Origin: BOG-908 sp963751795
GTDB lineage: Bacteria; Pseudomonadota; Alphaproteobacteria; Acetobacterales; Acetobacteraceae
NCBI GenBank assembly: GCA_963751795.1
Contig: CAVVVI010000003.1
Coordinates: forward strand, 124,001 to 188,000
Length of the DNA: 64,000 nt
Reading direction: 5' to 3'
The position numbers and the translations under genes are program-made. Of the stretch, positions 37,471 to 47,655 are shown piece after piece (within the stretch, counting starts at the first letter, position 1; every line of letters starts with the position of its first letter). The notes below the pieces were generated by a model. It was not told the DNA's origin and searched no databases. It saw only the letters and a list, made by a program, of their open reading frames with translations.

Positions 37471-38319
37471 TTGCGGCAGCTGGAGATGCTGGCCGGCGCG
37501 GCGGCGGCGGGGCCGGAGGAGACCGGGCCGCAGACTTTGGCCGGGTTGGGCGAGGCCGGGGCTGGGGCGCCGGTGCCCGTCCGCCCGGCTGCGGCAGTGG
37601 GCGCGGCACCCCGGCCGGCGGCGCCGCCGATTGCGCCGCCGGCGCCGGCCACCAGCATGGAGCAGCATCGCGCCCGCATGCGGGCCAAGCTGCTGGCCGC
37701 GGGGCCGGAGGCGCTGGCCGATCACGAGCTGCTGGAGATGGCGCTGTTTCTGGCCCTGCCGCGGCGCGACACCAAGGCGGTGGCCTATGCCCTGCTGGCC
37801 CGGTTCGGCAGCTTTGCGGCCGCGATCGCCGCCCCGCACCGCGATATCGTGGCCGTGGAGGGCATGGGCGAGGCGAGTGCGGCCGCGCTGAAGATCGTAC
37901 ATGGCGCGGCGTTGCGCCTGGCGCGTGCCGACGTGATCGGCCGGCCGGTGCTGGCCAACTGGGATGCGCTGATGGGCTACCTGAACGCGGTGATGGCGCG
38001 CGAGCGGGTGGAGCAGTTCCGCATCCTGTTCCTCGACAGCCGCAACCGGCTGCTGGCCGACGAGGCGCAGGCGCGCGGCACGGTCAATCACACGCCGGTT
38101 TATCCGCGCGAGGTGGTGCGCCGTGCGCTGGAACTGCAGGCCTCCGCGATCATCCTGACGCACAACCACCCGAGCGGCAACCCGCAGCCCTCGCGCGACG
38201 ACATCGCCATGACGCGGCAGATCGTGGAGGCCGCCAAGGCGCTGTCGATCACCGTGCATGACCATGTGATCGTAGGCAACGGCGCGTGGCTGAGCTTCCG
38301 CAAGGAAGGCCTGCTGTAG
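37471..38319 (+). CDS. radC: RadC family DNA repair protein
   Basis: JAB1/MPN-domain protein named after E. coli RadC; its exact role remains debated. An Ala/Gly/Pro-rich N-terminal tail of about 60 residues leads to the core MEQHRARMRAKLLAAG. Two helix-hairpin-helix segments (ADHELLEMALF, VEGMGEASAAALK) precede the JAMM motif LTHNHPSGNPQPSRDD and E in LADEAQARGTV. The TTG at 37471 gives 282 residues; ATG 37486 or 37657 are other possible starts. Confidence 0.9.
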   Translation: MRQLEMLAGAAAAGPEETGPQTLAGLGEAGAGAPVPVRPAAAVGAAPRPAAPPIAPPAPATSMEQHRARMRAKLLAAGPEALADHELLEMALFLALPRRDTKAVAYALLARFGSFAAAIAAPHRDIVAVEGMGEASAAALKIVHGAALRLARADVIGRPVLANWDALMGYLNAVMARERVEQFRILFLDSRNRLLADEAQARGTVNHTPVYPREVVRRALELQASAIILTHNHPSGNPQPSRDDIAMTRQIVEAAKALSITVHDHVIVGNGAWLSFRKEGLL

Positions 38320-38485
38320 CGGTTGTGCCGGCGGGCGCTGGGTTCACACTTAGTTGTTGGCCTCGCCTGAGCGGCGTGCATCCCGGATGCCGGCTTCAAC
38401 GTATTGGGCACGCGGCATACAGCCGCGCCCTGCGTGTGCCGATCATTGTGGCTGCCAGGGGAGGTTTCCCCAAGGAGTCTTAAAC

Positions 38486-39397
38486 ATGGAACCGTCCTGG
38501 ACAACGAAGCTTGAGCGCCGGAAGCTCATGCGCAACGCCGGCATAAGTGCGGCCGTGGCCACCGCGTTCTCGATGAAGGTGACGGGCGCCAAGGCGGCGA
38601 CCACCAACATCGATCCCGACATCCTGAATTTCGCGCTCAACCTCGAATACGTGGAAGCCGAGTTCTACCACCGCGCCGTGTTCGGCACCGGGCTGCCTGC
38701 CAACCTGCTGACCGGCAGCGGCACCGGCTCGGGCATCCAGGGCACCGTGACGGGCGGCAGCCGCGTGCAGTTCGCTTCGCGCGCCACCTACCAGCAGGCG
38801 CTGGAAATCGCGCAAGACGAGCTGGCGCACGTGGCGCTGCTGCGCCAGGCGCTATCGGCGGCGGGCTACTACGTGGCGGCCGAGCCGACGATCGACCTGG
38901 TCAACAGCTTCACCAATGCGGCGATCGCCGCCGGACTGATTTCTGCCGGGCAGACCTTCAACCCGTTCGCCGACGAGAATTCGTTCCTGCTCGGCGCGTT
39001 CATCTTCGAGGACGTGGGCGTGAGCGCCTATTCGGGTGCCGCGGCCTCGATCACCAGCAAGACGTATCTGACCGTGGCCGCACAGATCCTGGCCGTGGAA
39101 GCCTACCATGCCGGCAACATCCGCACGCGGCTGTTCCAGGGCGGCTTCGGCGCGCAGTCCGACAAGATCGCGGCGTTGCGCGGTGCGGCGTCCAAGGTGG
39201 GGCCTTATCCGGCGATCGGCGACCATGGCGTGCTGACCAACGGGCGGGCGACCATCGTGGATGCCGACAGCAACGCGCTGGCCTACACGCGCACGCCGCA
39301 GCAGGTGCTCAACGTCGTCTATCTCGGCCAGTCCGCGACGGGCGGCGGGTTCTTCCCGAACGGGCTGAACGGCAACATCAACAACAGCGCCGCTTAA
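38486..39397 (+). CDS. Ferritin-like domain protein with Tat-type signal
   Basis: A 303-residue protein with AAGGAG upstream of ATG 38486. The N-terminus KLERRKLMRNAGISAAVATAF contains the twin arginine pair expected of a Tat signal, so export of a folded protein is likely. The ferritin-like four-helix region has LNFALNLEYVEAEFYHRAVFG (key residues E, E, YH), then EIAQDELAHVALLR and AAQILAVEAYHAGNIR, giving Glu/His residues suited to bind di-iron. Function unknown. A repeat protein begins 22 bases downstream, suggesting an operon. Confidence 0.85.
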   Translation: MEPSWTTKLERRKLMRNAGISAAVATAFSMKVTGAKAATTNIDPDILNFALNLEYVEAEFYHRAVFGTGLPANLLTGSGTGSGIQGTVTGGSRVQFASRATYQQALEIAQDELAHVALLRQALSAAGYYVAAEPTIDLVNSFTNAAIAAGLISAGQTFNPFADENSFLLGAFIFEDVGVSAYSGAAASITSKTYLTVAAQILAVEAYHAGNIRTRLFQGGFGAQSDKIAALRGAASKVGPYPAIGDHGVLTNGRATIVDADSNALAYTRTPQQVLNVVYLGQSATGGGFFPNGLNGNINNSAA

Positions 39398-39419
39398 TCG
39401 CGAAACGGAGATTTCTAGC

Positions 39420-40724
39420 ATGTCTGGTACACTGACTGCCGCGGACACGTTCCGCGCCGATGTCGCCAATGCCGACGAGACCGTGCTCGTGGCTGGCCAG
39501 GTCAATTCCGACGGATCGGCTGCTTCGGTTTCGGGCACGTTCGCGCCCGATACCAACCTGATCATCGACACTTCGGGCACCACGAGCGTGCCCGGGCCGT
39601 TGTTTCTGGGCACCGGGTTTTCGCTGATCAACAACATCAACGATACGGCGCCGATCGTGGCGACCGGCACCGACAGTGTGACCACCGAACTCGTCTATCA
39701 GGGCGATACGGCGGGGCAGAGCTTCTATGCCGGTTCGGGCACCGAGTACGCGGCGTTCACCGGCTACGGCAACACGTTCTTTGCCTCCAGCACGGCCGGC
39801 GGCACGTACGAGGTCTCGGCAGGGCTGCAGAACGCCAATACGAGCCTGCTGGCGCTGGCGGCGGCACCCACGGTGGGTGGTGCTAAATCCGGCAACACGG
39901 TTGTGGCGGCCAGCGGCAATGCGAGCATTGCGGCGGGCCTGGGCAACAACGCCATCTTCCTGGGCAGCGGCATCGATAACGTGGCCAGCGAAGGCCATGA
40001 CAGCATCATCGGCGGCAGCGGCACGGCCAACGTGTTTGGCGCCGGTGCGGCCACCGTGTTCGCGGGCAGCGGCACGACCAACTACTTCGGCAATGGCGGG
40101 CACGACGTGATTGCCGCCGGCAACAGCGCCGGTACGGTGAACGTGTATGGCGGCACCAGCTCGGTGACCGTGTTCGGCGGTTCGGGCAACGACGTGGCGT
40201 TCGGCGGTTCGGCCGGCAACAACGTGCTGGCGTCGGCGATGGGCAATGCGAGCCTGACCGGCGGCGGCAACAACGACCTGCTGGTGGCCAGCGGCGCCGG
40301 CACCAACACGCTGATCGCGGGTGCGGGCAACGAGACGCTGTTCGGCGGCTCGGCGACCGGGACCACGGATTTCTTCCTCAATGGCGGGGCCGATACCGTG
40401 GTGGCCGGCGGCGGCACGAACTACATCCAGTTCGGCGGCGGCACCGGCGTGGTGTTCGGCAATGGCGGCACCGACCTGTATGGCGTGGTGGCCGGCAACA
40501 TGGGCACGCAGGAAGTGGCCGGCTTCAATGCCGCGCGCGACGTGATCAACCTGACCGGGTTCGACAGCAGCGTGAGCGCCACCTCGGCGCTGGGCGACGT
40601 GCACACCTTCGGCGGCTACAGCATCATCGACCTGAGTGCGGTGGGCGGCAGCGTGATCAAGCTGGACGGTGTGACCAACCTCACCTCGGCCAACTTCCAT
40701 GTGAGCACGACGCCGACCATGTGA
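39420..40724 (+). CDS. Glycine-rich repeat protein with type I secretion-like C-terminus
   Basis: A 434-residue protein without an N-terminal signal. Residues 150-365 are short Gly/Asn/Ala-rich repeats (GSGIDNV, GGSGTANVFGAG, FGGSGNDVAFGG, NGGADTVVAGG) that resemble degenerate RTX or autotransporter beta-roll units, but few match the full calcium-binding nonapeptide. The end, from EVAGFNAARDVINLTGF to KLDGVTNLTSANFHV, resembles the C-terminal region of type I-secreted proteins. It follows the ferritin-like gene and ends at a shared terminator with metF. Function unknown. Confidence 0.78.
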   Translation: MSGTLTAADTFRADVANADETVLVAGQVNSDGSAASVSGTFAPDTNLIIDTSGTTSVPGPLFLGTGFSLINNINDTAPIVATGTDSVTTELVYQGDTAGQSFYAGSGTEYAAFTGYGNTFFASSTAGGTYEVSAGLQNANTSLLALAAAPTVGGAKSGNTVVAASGNASIAAGLGNNAIFLGSGIDNVASEGHDSIIGGSGTANVFGAGAATVFAGSGTTNYFGNGGHDVIAAGNSAGTVNVYGGTSSVTVFGGSGNDVAFGGSAGNNVLASAMGNASLTGGGNNDLLVASGAGTNTLIAGAGNETLFGGSATGTTDFFLNGGADTVVAGGGTNYIQFGGGTGVVFGNGGTDLYGVVAGNMGTQEVAGFNAARDVINLTGFDSSVSATSALGDVHTFGGYSIIDLSAVGGSVIKLDGVTNLTSANFHVSTTPTM

Positions 40725-40783
40725 GCGGGCGGGCCGGGGGCGCGTGCCTCCGGCTCCCCGTGCTAGCCGGACTGACGGCCTGG

Positions 40784-40813
40784 AGGGGCCGGAGCCTGCG
40801 GGTTCCGGCCCCT
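40784..40813. terminator. Bidirectional hairpin terminator between convergent genes
   Basis: AGGGGCCGGA (40784-40793) pairs with TCCGGCCCCT (40804-40813) around a ten-base loop. It lies one base from the metF stop and about 60 bases after the repeat-protein stop, placed to end both convergent transcripts. Confidence 0.65.
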
Positions 40814-41755
40814 TCAGCGTTGGGGGCGGACGCCCAGGATGTGGGCGATCGAGTAGGTGAGGTCCGGGCGGTTCAGGGTGATGAAGTGGAATTCGTCCAC
40901 GCCGTTGGCCTGCAGCACGCGCACCTGTTCGGCGGCCAGCACGGCGGCGACGATGCGGCGGGTTTCCGGGTCGTCTTCGGTGCCCTCGAACAGGTCGCAC
41001 ATCCAGCCGGGCACGGTGGCGCCGCAGGCGGCGCTGAATTTCTGCGCCTGGGCGAAGTTGGAGACCGGCATGATGGCCGGCACGATGGGCGCCGTGATGC
41101 CGGCGGCCAGGCAGCGGTCCAGGAAGCGCAGGAACACGTCGGCATCGAAGAAGTATTGCGTGATGGCGCGGGCGGCGCCGGCATCGAGCTTGCGCCGCAG
41201 GTTGTCCAGATCGGCATGGGCGTCGGGCGCGGTGGGGTGGACTTCCGGGTAGGCCGCCACGGTGATCTCGAAATCGGCGACGCGGCGCAGGCCGGCGACC
41301 AGGTCGCTGGCGTATTCGTAGCCGCCGGGGTGGGCTTCGTAGGTGCCCATGTTCGGTGCGTCGCCGCGCAGGGCCACGATGTGGCGCACGCCGGCGTCCC
41401 AGTACGAGCGTGCGACGGCATCCACCTCCTCCCGCGTGGCGCCCACGCAGGTGAGGTGGGCGGCGGGCGTGAGGCTGGTTTCGCGCACGATGCGCTCGAC
41501 GGTGGCGTGGGTGCGGGCCTGGGTGCTGCCGCCGGCGCCGTAGGTGACGCTGACGAAGCGCGGGCGCAGGCCTTCGAGCCGGCGTACGCAGGACCAGAGC
41601 TGGGCTTCCAGCGCCTCGGTTTTGGGCGGGAAAAACTCGAAGCTGAGCGCGGGGGCGGCATCCTGCGCGCCGCGCGCCGGCAGGCGGGAGAAACGGGGGC
41701 CGGTCAGCCAGCGCTCCAGCGTGGCGGGGGAGGGGGTGGCGGCGTGCATATCCAT
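40814..41755 (-). CDS. metF: 5,10-methylenetetrahydrofolate reductase
   Basis: Flavoprotein that reduces methylene-THF to methyl-THF for methionine synthesis. The 313-residue TIM barrel has the N-terminal catalytic SFEFFPPKTE, VSVTYGAGGST, HLTCVGATREEV, ALRGDAPNMG, and ITQYFFDADVFLRF. The start is ATG 41755 (MDMHAATP) or ATG 41749. A longer frame runs over the divergent mlaA promoter and is discarded. Stands alone; no metH is adjacent, and I saw no SAM or SAH riboswitch in the leader. Confidence 0.95.
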   Translation of the reverse strand: MDMHAATPSPATLERWLTGPRFSRLPARGAQDAAPALSFEFFPPKTEALEAQLWSCVRRLEGLRPRFVSVTYGAGGSTQARTHATVERIVRETSLTPAAHLTCVGATREEVDAVARSYWDAGVRHIVALRGDAPNMGTYEAHPGGYEYASDLVAGLRRVADFEITVAAYPEVHPTAPDAHADLDNLRRKLDAGAARAITQYFFDADVFLRFLDRCLAAGITAPIVPAIMPVSNFAQAQKFSAACGATVPGWMCDLFEGTEDDPETRRIVAAVLAAEQVRVLQANGVDEFHFITLNRPDLTYSIAHILGVRPQR

Positions 41756-41941
41756 GCTGCTTGATGAAGCCCGCCGGCCATCGGCTGCAAGGCCCTGGTG
41801 GCATATTGCGGTAAAACCGGACTGTTGCAGGTGCGTTGCCACGAGCGCGTGCGATGCTACATAGCGGGCATCGCGCGGGATCGGCGCCTGCGCCGGCGCC
41901 CGGTGGCCAGCCGGGGCCCTATTCGAGGAACATCTTCTCCC

Positions 41942-42703
41942 ATGCCCAAGCGCCTGGCGCCGATTGCCCTCTCGGCCGTGTTCGTTCTGGCTGGCTGCGC
42001 CAGCCGGCCGCCTGCCACCGACCGCGACGCGACGGCCGAATACGAGCAGACCAACGATCCGCTGGAGCCGACCAACCGGTTCTTCTACGGCGTGAACGAC
42101 AAGATCGACCGCTATACGCTGAAGCCCATCTCGGAGGGTTATGTGTATGTGGTGCCGGTGCCGGTGCGCACGGGCATCCATAACGCGCTGGCCAATCTGT
42201 CGAGCCCGGTGCTGTTCGCCGATGACGTGAGCCAGGGCAATCCGCGGCGGGCGGGCGACACGTTCATGCGGTTCCTGATCAATTCCAGCGCCGGCGGGCT
42301 GGGCATCTTCGATGTGGCGACCGGGTGGGGCTATCCGAGCCACAGCACGAATTTCGGCGTGACGCTGGCGCTGTGGGGCGTGCCCTCCGGCCCGTACCTG
42401 TATCTGCCGGTGCTGGGCCCGAGCAGCCCGCGGGCGGCGACCGGGTTTGCGGCCGAAGTGGCGCTCGATCCGTTCACCTACGTGCCGCGCGGCTATGGGC
42501 TGCTGACGTTCAACTGGGCGCGCACCGGGCTGAATGCGGTGGATCTGCGCTCGCGCTATGCCAGCGACATCGACCATGTGAAGGCCGGCGCGCTGGACCC
42601 GTATGCGACGTTCCGCAGCCTGTATCGCCAGAACACCAATTCCTCGATCGAGGCGGCCCGGCACGACGAGCCGGCGACGCCGCCCGCCTGGGCGAGCCGC
42701 TAG
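41942..42703 (+). CDS. mlaA: Phospholipid-binding lipoprotein MlaA (VacJ)
   Basis: Outer-membrane lipoprotein that removes misplaced phospholipids from the outer leaflet and hands them to MlaC. The signal ends in the lipobox LAGC (C19). The core shows NDPLEPTNRFFYGVNDKID, PVPVRTGIHNALANLSSPV, RFLINSSAGGLGIFD and GPYLYLPVLGPSSPR. Length is 253 residues. It is followed 41 bases later by mlaC; mlaFED are not in the window. Confidence 0.93.
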   Translation: MPKRLAPIALSAVFVLAGCASRPPATDRDATAEYEQTNDPLEPTNRFFYGVNDKIDRYTLKPISEGYVYVVPVPVRTGIHNALANLSSPVLFADDVSQGNPRRAGDTFMRFLINSSAGGLGIFDVATGWGYPSHSTNFGVTLALWGVPSGPYLYLPVLGPSSPRAATGFAAEVALDPFTYVPRGYGLLTFNWARTGLNAVDLRSRYASDIDHVKAGALDPYATFRSLYRQNTNSSIEAARHDEPATPPAWASR

Positions 42704-42744
42704 GCTGCGCCGCCTTCTTTCCCGCTGACCGGAGTTCCAGCCTG

Positions 42745-43365
42745 ATGTTTTCCCTGACCACGCGACGCGACTTTCTGGCGCTGGCTGGCGCGGCTGGCCT
42801 GGTGCTGGCCGGCGGCGTGTTCGCGCCCGCCATGGCCCAGGCCAGCCCGGCGGCCGGCTTCGTGCGTAGCTTCGCCAACCAGCTGATCGGCATCGTCAAC
42901 GGCGCGCAGCCTTACGCGCAGAAGAAGGCGGCGCTGGGGCCGGTGATCGACCGCAACGTGGACGTGCCCCGCATCGCGCGCTTCTGCCTGGGCCGCTTCT
43001 GGGCGACGGCGACGCCCGAGCAGCAGGCGCAGTACACCACGATCTTCCACCAGGTGCTGCTGAACAACATTGCCGGCCATCTCGGTTCGTATGCCGGGGT
43101 GAGCTACGTGATGCATGGCGAGACGCCGCAGGGCGACAATACGCTGGTGGGCACGACGATCTCGCGCCCCAGCCAGCCCACGGTGAACGTGCAGTGGGTG
43201 GTGGAGAATGGCGGCGGCGGCATGAAGGTGGTCGATGTGGTGGCCGAGGGCACCAGCCTGCGGCTGACGCAGCGCAGCGACTATGCGAGCTTCCTGTCGC
43301 GGCACAACGACAGCATCCCCGAGCTGCTGACGGCACTGCAGCGCCAGCTCGACAGCGCGCGCTAG
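42745..43365 (+). CDS. mlaC: Phospholipid transport protein MlaC
   Basis: Periplasmic carrier of the Mla phospholipid retrograde pathway (Tol_Tol_Ttg2 family), 206 residues. The N-terminus TTRRDFLALAGAAGLVLAG looks like a Tat signal, cleaved near AMAQAS. Core pieces are VDVPRIARFCLGRFWATATPEQQ, with the conserved F and Y contacts, and VVDVVAEGTSLRLTQRSDYASFL. Same strand as mlaA and probably co-transcribed. An alternative frame that extends into mlaA is a shadow. Confidence 0.91.
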   Translation: MFSLTTRRDFLALAGAAGLVLAGGVFAPAMAQASPAAGFVRSFANQLIGIVNGAQPYAQKKAALGPVIDRNVDVPRIARFCLGRFWATATPEQQAQYTTIFHQVLLNNIAGHLGSYAGVSYVMHGETPQGDNTLVGTTISRPSQPTVNVQWVVENGGGGMKVVDVVAEGTSLRLTQRSDYASFLSRHNDSIPELLTALQRQLDSAR

Positions 43366-43406
43366 GGCGCGGCGCCGCCGCTGGCCGCTGGGGGCGGGCG
43401 GCGGCT

Positions 43407-43829
43407 TCAGGAGCTGTGGTCGTAGGCGATGCGCCAGCCGGCGGCGCTGTGATGCATCAGCAGGGTGAAGTTGCCCGCGACGGGGCCGCGCTCGCGCTTG
43501 AGGTTGAAGCGGCCGGTGACCAGGACGTAGGCGGGATCGAGCGGCCGGCTGTCGGTGATGGCCAGGGTGAGCTGGCCCAGTGTGTGGGTGCCGTAATGGG
43601 CGGCGTAGTAGGCCTTGATGGCGTCGTAGCCGGTGATCAGCCCGGCTTGCGTCATGAAGGCGGTGCGCGGCGCGTTTTCGTAGCTGGCGGCCATGAAGGC
43701 GGCGAGGTCACCGCGCGACCAGTCGGCCGCGCTGGCCGCCAGGACCTGCGCGACGGTGGCATCGGCCGGCGGTGTCTGGGCGCAGGCGGGGGCGGCGGCG
43801 AGGAGGAGGGCGGCGAGGTGCCTGGTCAC
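43407..43829 (-). CDS. Exported NTF2-like (SnoaL/DUF4440-type) protein
   Basis: From GTG 43829 the product has 140 residues, with a short signal peptide (LAALLLAAAPACAQ). The rest is a cone-shaped alpha+beta fold typical of NTF2-like proteins: VAQVLAASAADWSRGDLAAFMAASYENA, YDAIKAYYAAHYG and FNLKRERGPVAGNFTLLMHHSAAGWRIAYDHSS as the C-terminal strands (short key pieces only). Upstream CGGAG could be its ribosome site. It shares an uninterrupted frame with the GNAT gene before it, so a fused product is also possible. Confidence 0.65.
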   Translation of the reverse strand: MTRHLAALLLAAAPACAQTPPADATVAQVLAASAADWSRGDLAAFMAASYENAPRTAFMTQAGLITGYDAIKAYYAAHYGTHTLGQLTLAITDSRPLDPAYVLVTGRFNLKRERGPVAGNFTLLMHHSAAGWRIAYDHSS

Positions 43830-44390
43830 GGCTCGGGTCTCCGGGGTTGCCGCTTCCAGGTCTAACGCGGTGTCCGGCCCGGGCCTATGGGGATCGGGGC
43901 GGCTTCGAATACGCTCTCGTAACACGAGCATCGTGTGGCCTTCGCGGAGGAAGGCGTCGCACGGGCGCATGCCGATCGAGCCCAGCACCATGCGGGAGCC
44001 GAAATTTTCCGCCCGCGCCACGGCGACGATGCGAGGCACGCCGATCCGGTCGTGGGCGAAGCGGAGGGCGGCGGAGGCGGCTTCGCGGGCCAGGCCGCGG
44101 CCGCGGGCTTCGGGCCAGACGGCGAAGCGCAGGGCCAGGCCGCGCCCGTCGGGCCGGGCGTGCAGGCCGGTGATGCCCTGGAAGACCGCGCCCTCGCGGA
44201 TGGCGAACATGCCGATACGGTGCGCGGCCCAGAACGCGCGGTCTTCGGCCAGCTCGTCGATCACCTGCCAGCGGGAGCGCACGCCGCCGAGCATCTGGGC
44301 GTAGACGCGGGGGTCGGCTTTGAGCGCGATGAGGCCGGGGAGGTCGGCGCCGTCTACCGGGGCGAGGGTGAGGCGGGCGGTTTTCAGCAA
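43830..44390 (-). CDS. GNAT-family N-acetyltransferase
   Basis: RimJ/RimL-like acetyltransferase. The core begins KTARLTLAPVDGADLPGLI and has the acetyl-CoA loop EARGRGLAREAASAAL, then VARAENFGSRMVLGSIGMRP and EGHTMLVLRER. There is no stop before the next gene: the frame continues through about 30 linker residues into the exported NTF2-like protein. The start is unclear. TTG 44390 gives a family-like N-terminus, but its upstream bases lie in a type A palindrome. Substrate unknown. Confidence 0.72.
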
Positions 44391-44538
44391 AAAGGAAGGC
44401 CTTCTTTTTTGCAAAAAAGAAGCAAAAGCTCTTACTCCCGATGTCGCGCCGGCTGCCACCATGCGCCACGCACGGCGACACCCGCGCAAGGAGCAAAAGT
44501 TTTTTGGTCCTTTTTTTCAAAAAAGGACTGCTTCCTTC
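44388..44538. repeat. Composite inverted repeat, type A facing type B (site 4)
   Basis: The left unit (type A) has CTTCTTTTTT (44401-44410) / AAAAAAGAAG (44413-44422); the right unit (type B) has GTCCTTTTTT (44507-44516) / AAAAAAGGAC (44519-44528). The interior arms (GCTCTTACTCCCGATGTCGC and CGGCGACACCCGCGCAAGG) are imperfect inverted copies. It has the same plan as site 3 but with A and B in the opposite order. It abuts the ettA stop and overlaps the presumed GNAT start. Confidence 0.8.
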
Positions 44539-46218
<1,680 letters not shown>

Positions 46219-46326
46219 GGCGCGGCTCCGGGGGGATGCGGTGGCGGGTGATGTAAAGCGCCCTGAGAGGGGCGGCAAGGAAGGCGGGTGCGGCGGCGGG
46301 GTAGCGGCTGGCCGCGGCGGCCCGAT

Positions 46327-46959
46327 ATGGCGGTGATGCAGACCGTCGCTTCGCTGGACCCCGCCGCCTTCGACAAGATCGACCGGGCGCCCGATACTGA
46401 ATTTTATGCCGAGAAGCGGCTGGTGGCGCATATCGACGATGGCGCGATCGCCGCGGTGACGGCGCTGTATGCGGCGCATCTGCCGGCGGGCGGCGATGTG
46501 CTGGATCTGCAGAGCAGCTGGATCAGCCATCTGCCGGCGGCGGTGGCCTACCGCAGCGTGGTGGGGCACGGGATGAATGCCGAGGAGCTGGCGGCCAATC
46601 CACGGCTGTCGCGCTGGTTCATGCAGGACCTCAATGCCGACCCGGTGCTGCCTTTGCCCGATGCGGCGTTCGACGGCGCGTGCGACTGCGTGTCGGTGCA
46701 GTATCTGCAGCGTCCGGTGGCGGTGTTTGCCGAGGTGGCCCGCGTGCTGCGGCCGGGCGCGCCGTTCGTGGTGAGCTTTTCAAACCGATGCTTCCCCACC
46801 AAGGCGGTAGCGATCTGGCGCATGCTGGATGCGGCCGCCCAGCAGCGTCTGGTGGGCGCCTGCCTGGCCGAGGCGGGTTTCGGGCGTCTGTCGGCTTCGC
46901 GCTACGAGCCGCGGGGCGGCGATCCGCTCTATGCCGTCATCGGGCACGCGCCGGGGTAG
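46327..46959 (+). CDS. Methyltransferase-fold protein with altered SAM motif
   Basis: A 210-residue class I methyltransferase-like protein. The C-terminal half is typical: DLNADPVLPLPDAAFDGACDCVSVQYLQRPVAVFAEVARVLRPG in brief (post-I to motif III, key pieces PDAAFD and RVLRPGAPFVVSF). Motif I, which should read like VLDLGCGTG, is VLDLQSSWISHLP, so the glycine loop that binds SAM is missing. Either it uses SAM differently or it is not a methyltransferase. Similar SAM-poor homologues occur in other bacteria. Divergent from ettA. Confidence 0.7.
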   Translation: MAVMQTVASLDPAAFDKIDRAPDTEFYAEKRLVAHIDDGAIAAVTALYAAHLPAGGDVLDLQSSWISHLPAAVAYRSVVGHGMNAEELAANPRLSRWFMQDLNADPVLPLPDAAFDGACDCVSVQYLQRPVAVFAEVARVLRPGAPFVVSFSNRCFPTKAVAIWRMLDAAAQQRLVGACLAEAGFGRLSASRYEPRGGDPLYAVIGHAPG

Positions 46960-47560
46960 CAAGCGGGCCTTCTGCGGCGGTTGCCTGCTTTTCGGCGGCG
47001 ATCAGGCTGGCCAGGCAGGCGAAGACGTTGCGCAGCGGCGCCAGGCTGCCGGCCACCCGGGCCTGGAGCAGGCCGCCCTGGATGGCGGCGACGGTGAAGT
47101 CGGCCAGCCGTTGGGCCGCTTCCGGCGCGATGCCGTCGCGCGCCAGCTTTTCTGCGACGATGGCGGCTTGGCTGGCAAGCGCGGCGTGGCCGGCCTGGGT
47201 GATGGCCTGGTTCTGCGGTGCGGCTTCGAGCAGCACGGTAGCCATCGGGCAGCCCTGGGTGAAGCCCGAGCGTTCGAAGGCGCCGCCCAGGCGGCTGGCG
47301 AGCGCGGCGAAGAAGGCTTCGGTGCTGTCGGTAGCTTCGGCGATGCTGCCCAGGATGGCGGTGAGCGCCGCGCCGGCGCGGGTGATGGCGGCCTCGCCGA
47401 TCGCATCCTTGCCGCCCGGGAAGTAGTGGTAGAGCGAGCCTTTGGGCGCGCCGCTGCGGGCGACGATCTCGTTCATGCCGGTGGCGGCGAAGCCCTGGCG
47501 CTGAAACAGCTCGGCGGCGGCGGTGACGATGGCATCGCGGTGCTTGGCCTCGGCGGGCAA
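46937..47560 (-). CDS. TetR/AcrR family transcriptional regulator
   Basis: A 207-residue TetR-type repressor. The DNA-binding domain is RDAIVTAAAELFQRQGFAATGMNEIVARSGAPKGSLYHYFPGGKDAI (key pieces: GFAATGMNEIV, GAPKGSLYHYF). The ligand domain has the GCPMATVLLEAAP segment seen in the YxaF/LmrA-like subgroup. The TTG start at 47560 has CAGGAGA just upstream; a longer frame would run across the operator. Its 3' end overlaps the methyltransferase gene by 23 bases. An 18-base palindrome lies upstream, shared with a divergent small gene. Confidence 0.88.
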   Translation of the reverse strand: MPAEAKHRDAIVTAAAELFQRQGFAATGMNEIVARSGAPKGSLYHYFPGGKDAIGEAAITRAGAALTAILGSIAEATDSTEAFFAALASRLGGAFERSGFTQGCPMATVLLEAAPQNQAITQAGHAALASQAAIVAEKLARDGIAPEAAQRLADFTVAAIQGGLLQARVAGSLAPLRNVFACLASLIAAEKQATAAEGPLATPARAR

Positions 47561-47586
47561 GGCGGTTCTCCTGTCGCTTGACTCCG

Positions 47587-47604
47587 ATATAGACCAGTCT
47601 ATAT
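47587..47604. promoter_or_regulatory. Perfect 18-base palindrome, candidate TetR operator
   Basis: ATATAGAC-CA-GTCTATAT: eight-base arms with a two-base centre, 27 bases 5' of the tetR start codon and 52 bases 5' of the divergent small ORF. Its place between divergent genes is that expected for an autoregulating TetR repressor. Confidence 0.75.
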
Positions 47605-47655
47605 AGTTTTGCAACCGGGCGGCGGCGTGGGCCCGGCAGCAGGGAAGGCAGTGCC

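Noticed and set aside
39570..40700. CRISPR-like or DNA tandem repeat in the glycine-rich gene
   Set aside because: The repetition is at the protein level, with variable DNA and no constant spacers.
41756..41941. SAM-II or SAH riboswitch before metF
   Set aside because: I could not find the conserved SAM-II pseudoknot sequence or the SAH core in the leader.
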